From the NCBI GenBank assembly GCA_022266195.1, contig WHVY01000001.1:4960001-5024000 (forward strand): DNA of 64,000 nt, written 5' to 3'. Of the stretch, positions 62,006 to 64,000 are shown one piece after another. The notes under the pieces were generated by a model. That model was not told where the DNA came from, made no database searches, and saw only the letters and a list, made by a program, of their open reading frames with translations. The stretch comes from Tetranychus cinnabarinus (taxonomy: Eukaryota; Arthropoda; Arachnida; Trombidiformes; Tetranychidae). The stretch's first letter is position 1. The number at the start of each line of letters is the position of its first letter. Position numbers and translations under genes: made by a program.

Positions 62006-64000
62006 GTAGCATCCATAAATCTCTTTCAATGAACTTTTTTTTATACAAATCAAATAATGAAACAATTTTTCCGCTCAGATAAAGCATTGAACTGAAGACA
62101 AAAAAAGAGTAAAATGTTTCAATACTTACAACTCATCACTTTATATTTAAAATTTTTAGTAAATTTCTCATTAATTGTTAACCAAGATGATAGATTATTT
62201 AATATTCAACATTTTCATTTGAAAAGATCATGTCAATTCGATAACATTTCATGTTCAATTTCAGGCTCATCAAATATCTATCAATATTCAACATTTTAAC
62301 ACTATTGTTGAAGAATCATTAAATGTTGATAAATTTAGCAATTATCAACTGTTTGAAATGGATATGCAAAAACATTTCATTATCAAGATTACCATGAAAT
62401 TGATGGAAATTAGAGAAAAATTTTTTTAAAGAAAAGCCAAAAGTCTAAATGATTCATCAATGGTTATAATCTATTCAGGTTTACATGATAAACTGAAATA
62501 ATTTTTCTACTCAATTAGCATTGCATAAGCCAACAGATTTTCCATGTAAATTCATTCTCAATTCATTTGAATATCAAGGTTTGTTAAATTGATTCTTTAG
62601 ATAACTGTTGATGGGTTGATGCATCCATTGAAATGAAAAAAAGGAGTGATGAATAGCCATTTAACCGCATCAATTTTCCTTCTGTTGATATGAAAATATC
62701 ATTTTTGAGATTCTTTATCATTGCAAAAGGTTGACTGCTACCTTTTTTGATAATAATAAAGGTTTTAGCAAAATTGTTGGCCAAAAAAGCCTTGCAATAA
62801 AAAGGCATTTATATTTAGATTACAATGTTCAAAGGAGATGGATTTTGGTGTTCATCATGCAAGGCAAAACAAGTTTTCTATCTATTATGCTCATCTATCC
62901 ATTTTTGCCCATTTGACAGGGTCAGTTTTGGTTTCATTTATGGTCTACTTGGTCCTACTCTAGACCAGAGACAAATTTTCTGTTCTCACCAAACTTGTAC
63001 AAATCTGGTTACAATGGTTACTTAACTACTGACAACCTTGTTTATACCTTTTATCTCCTTACCTTGTTGGCTTATTTGTCGTGAGAATCGTTCATCTCTT
63101 TTAGCCTCACATAGAAAGTATTTCATAGTTTTCAAGTTTAACAACAAAAAAGGTCTAAACCTTTCAGACTTATTTGGTAACCTTTCCAATCAATTATTAT
63201 CAGCACGATATCTCTTTTCAAATATATTACATTCATCCATCATTTTGATTTTTTGTTGTTAAACTGTTGCTTTTTACCTTTGACCAGTTTCCCTGAAGCA
63301 CCATTATTGACCTTTAAATATTTTCTCATCCCTTTGACCTTATTATGATTCCTATTTTTATCCAATATTCATTTCATTTGCGCTTCTTTTCCTCAAAAAC
63401 ATTGCTCTTCTCAAAGTAAACTCTTATTTTTTGCTATTAGGTTTAATTTAAATTGCAATTTCCTTTAAACAAAAATATGAAAAATCCATAAACTCAGCTG
63501 AATAAATAGAAAATTTTCTATTCATTTCTATGTAAATTATTGATGAGGAAGTCTGAATAATTTCATTCCGACCTTCCGGTTGTTGATTATAAAAAACAGC
63601 TTCTAACAAACTTCCTTTCTATTTTAATGAACCGCTGAAGAAATATTCAAATTTTTTTGGTTCCATTGGATATTATGTTTTAATATTGGTTTTCAAGTTG
63701 ATTTAAGAAACAATTTATCCAACTATTGATTCCACCATTTATTGTTTAGTGATTTTCGGACAGAAACATTGTGTCTTCATAATTGCGATCTTACAGTTGA
63801 AGTTGATTTGATTCTCAAATATTTTTCCCTTTTGCGTGAATGAAAACAGACATCTGTTTTGACATAACAACTGACGCTGCCACGATTAGAGTCAATTAAG
63901 CATAAATTATTTGCTTGAAATTTGATTGTTCACTGTCAAATTGCCCTTAATCAGCTCAATTTCATTTACTGTGACCACCAGAAAAACCTCAACATTGAAA
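62006..64000. other. Probable clarin intron or right-edge non-coding DNA
   Basis: No segment that encodes the fourth clarin helix could be found. Short frames on both strands (for example 62825-63025, 62584-62808) are not supported by splice sites or composition. Most likely an intron of the clarin-like gene. Confidence 0.4.

Noticed and set aside
62584..63262. Several 60-75 codon frames on both strands at the right edge
   Set aside because: Overlapping frames with A/T-driven composition; none encodes a clarin helix 4.

Overview
The window looks like nuclear DNA of a spider mite (Tetranychidae, most likely Tetranychus). It is AT-rich and spliced, with GT-AG introns mostly near 80-300 bases. 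It carries an intradiol ring-cleavage dioxygenase with a secretion signal, a gene class that plant-feeding spider mites are known to have gained from fungi. The species is inferred, not proven. For most multi-exon genes I joined exons by hand; the summed exon lengths divide by three and the products align with known families.

Left part (1-7 kb): an orphan secreted Pro/Ser/Thr-rich protein (+), an orphan four-helix membrane protein (+), and a PRR11-like proline-rich protein (-). Centre-left (7.2-34.9 kb): one minus-strand gene of about 27.8 kb encodes a 465-residue type I receptor with a SUEL lectin domain, a CUB domain, a CCP/sushi module and one membrane helix. Its signal exon lies 17.4 kb upstream of the next exon. 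Two plus-strand genes sit in its introns: the intradiol dioxygenase (intron 2) and a two-exon secreted-protein gene broken by a one-base frameshift (intron 1). Intron 1 also holds two zero-length-exon signatures (acceptor fused to donor) that look like recursive splice sites.

Right part (36-64 kb) is gene-dense and mostly housekeeping: PI4KA (-, 18 exons, 2107 aa) diverging from OSTC (+) across a 644-base shared promoter; a TMEM268 homologue (+); cytosolic ferritin heavy chain (-), with a possible Ig-like exon on the opposite strand of its intron; then a plus-strand run of an NDUFAF8-like twin CX9C protein, an FE65/APBB adaptor whose WW domain lacks its second Trp, a Topors-like RING E3, and the 5' part of a clarin-like four-helix protein that runs to or past the right edge.

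The neighbours do not form one pathway. Functional links are local: two divergent or closely packed arrangements may share promoters, and the receptor gene hosts nested genes. I saw no tRNA, rRNA, CRISPR, intact transposon or viral gene by eye. The best candidates for something undescribed are the putative recursive splicing in a genome of small introns, the collagen-like insert in the dioxygenase, the SUEL-CUB-CCP receptor, and the frameshifted nested gene.
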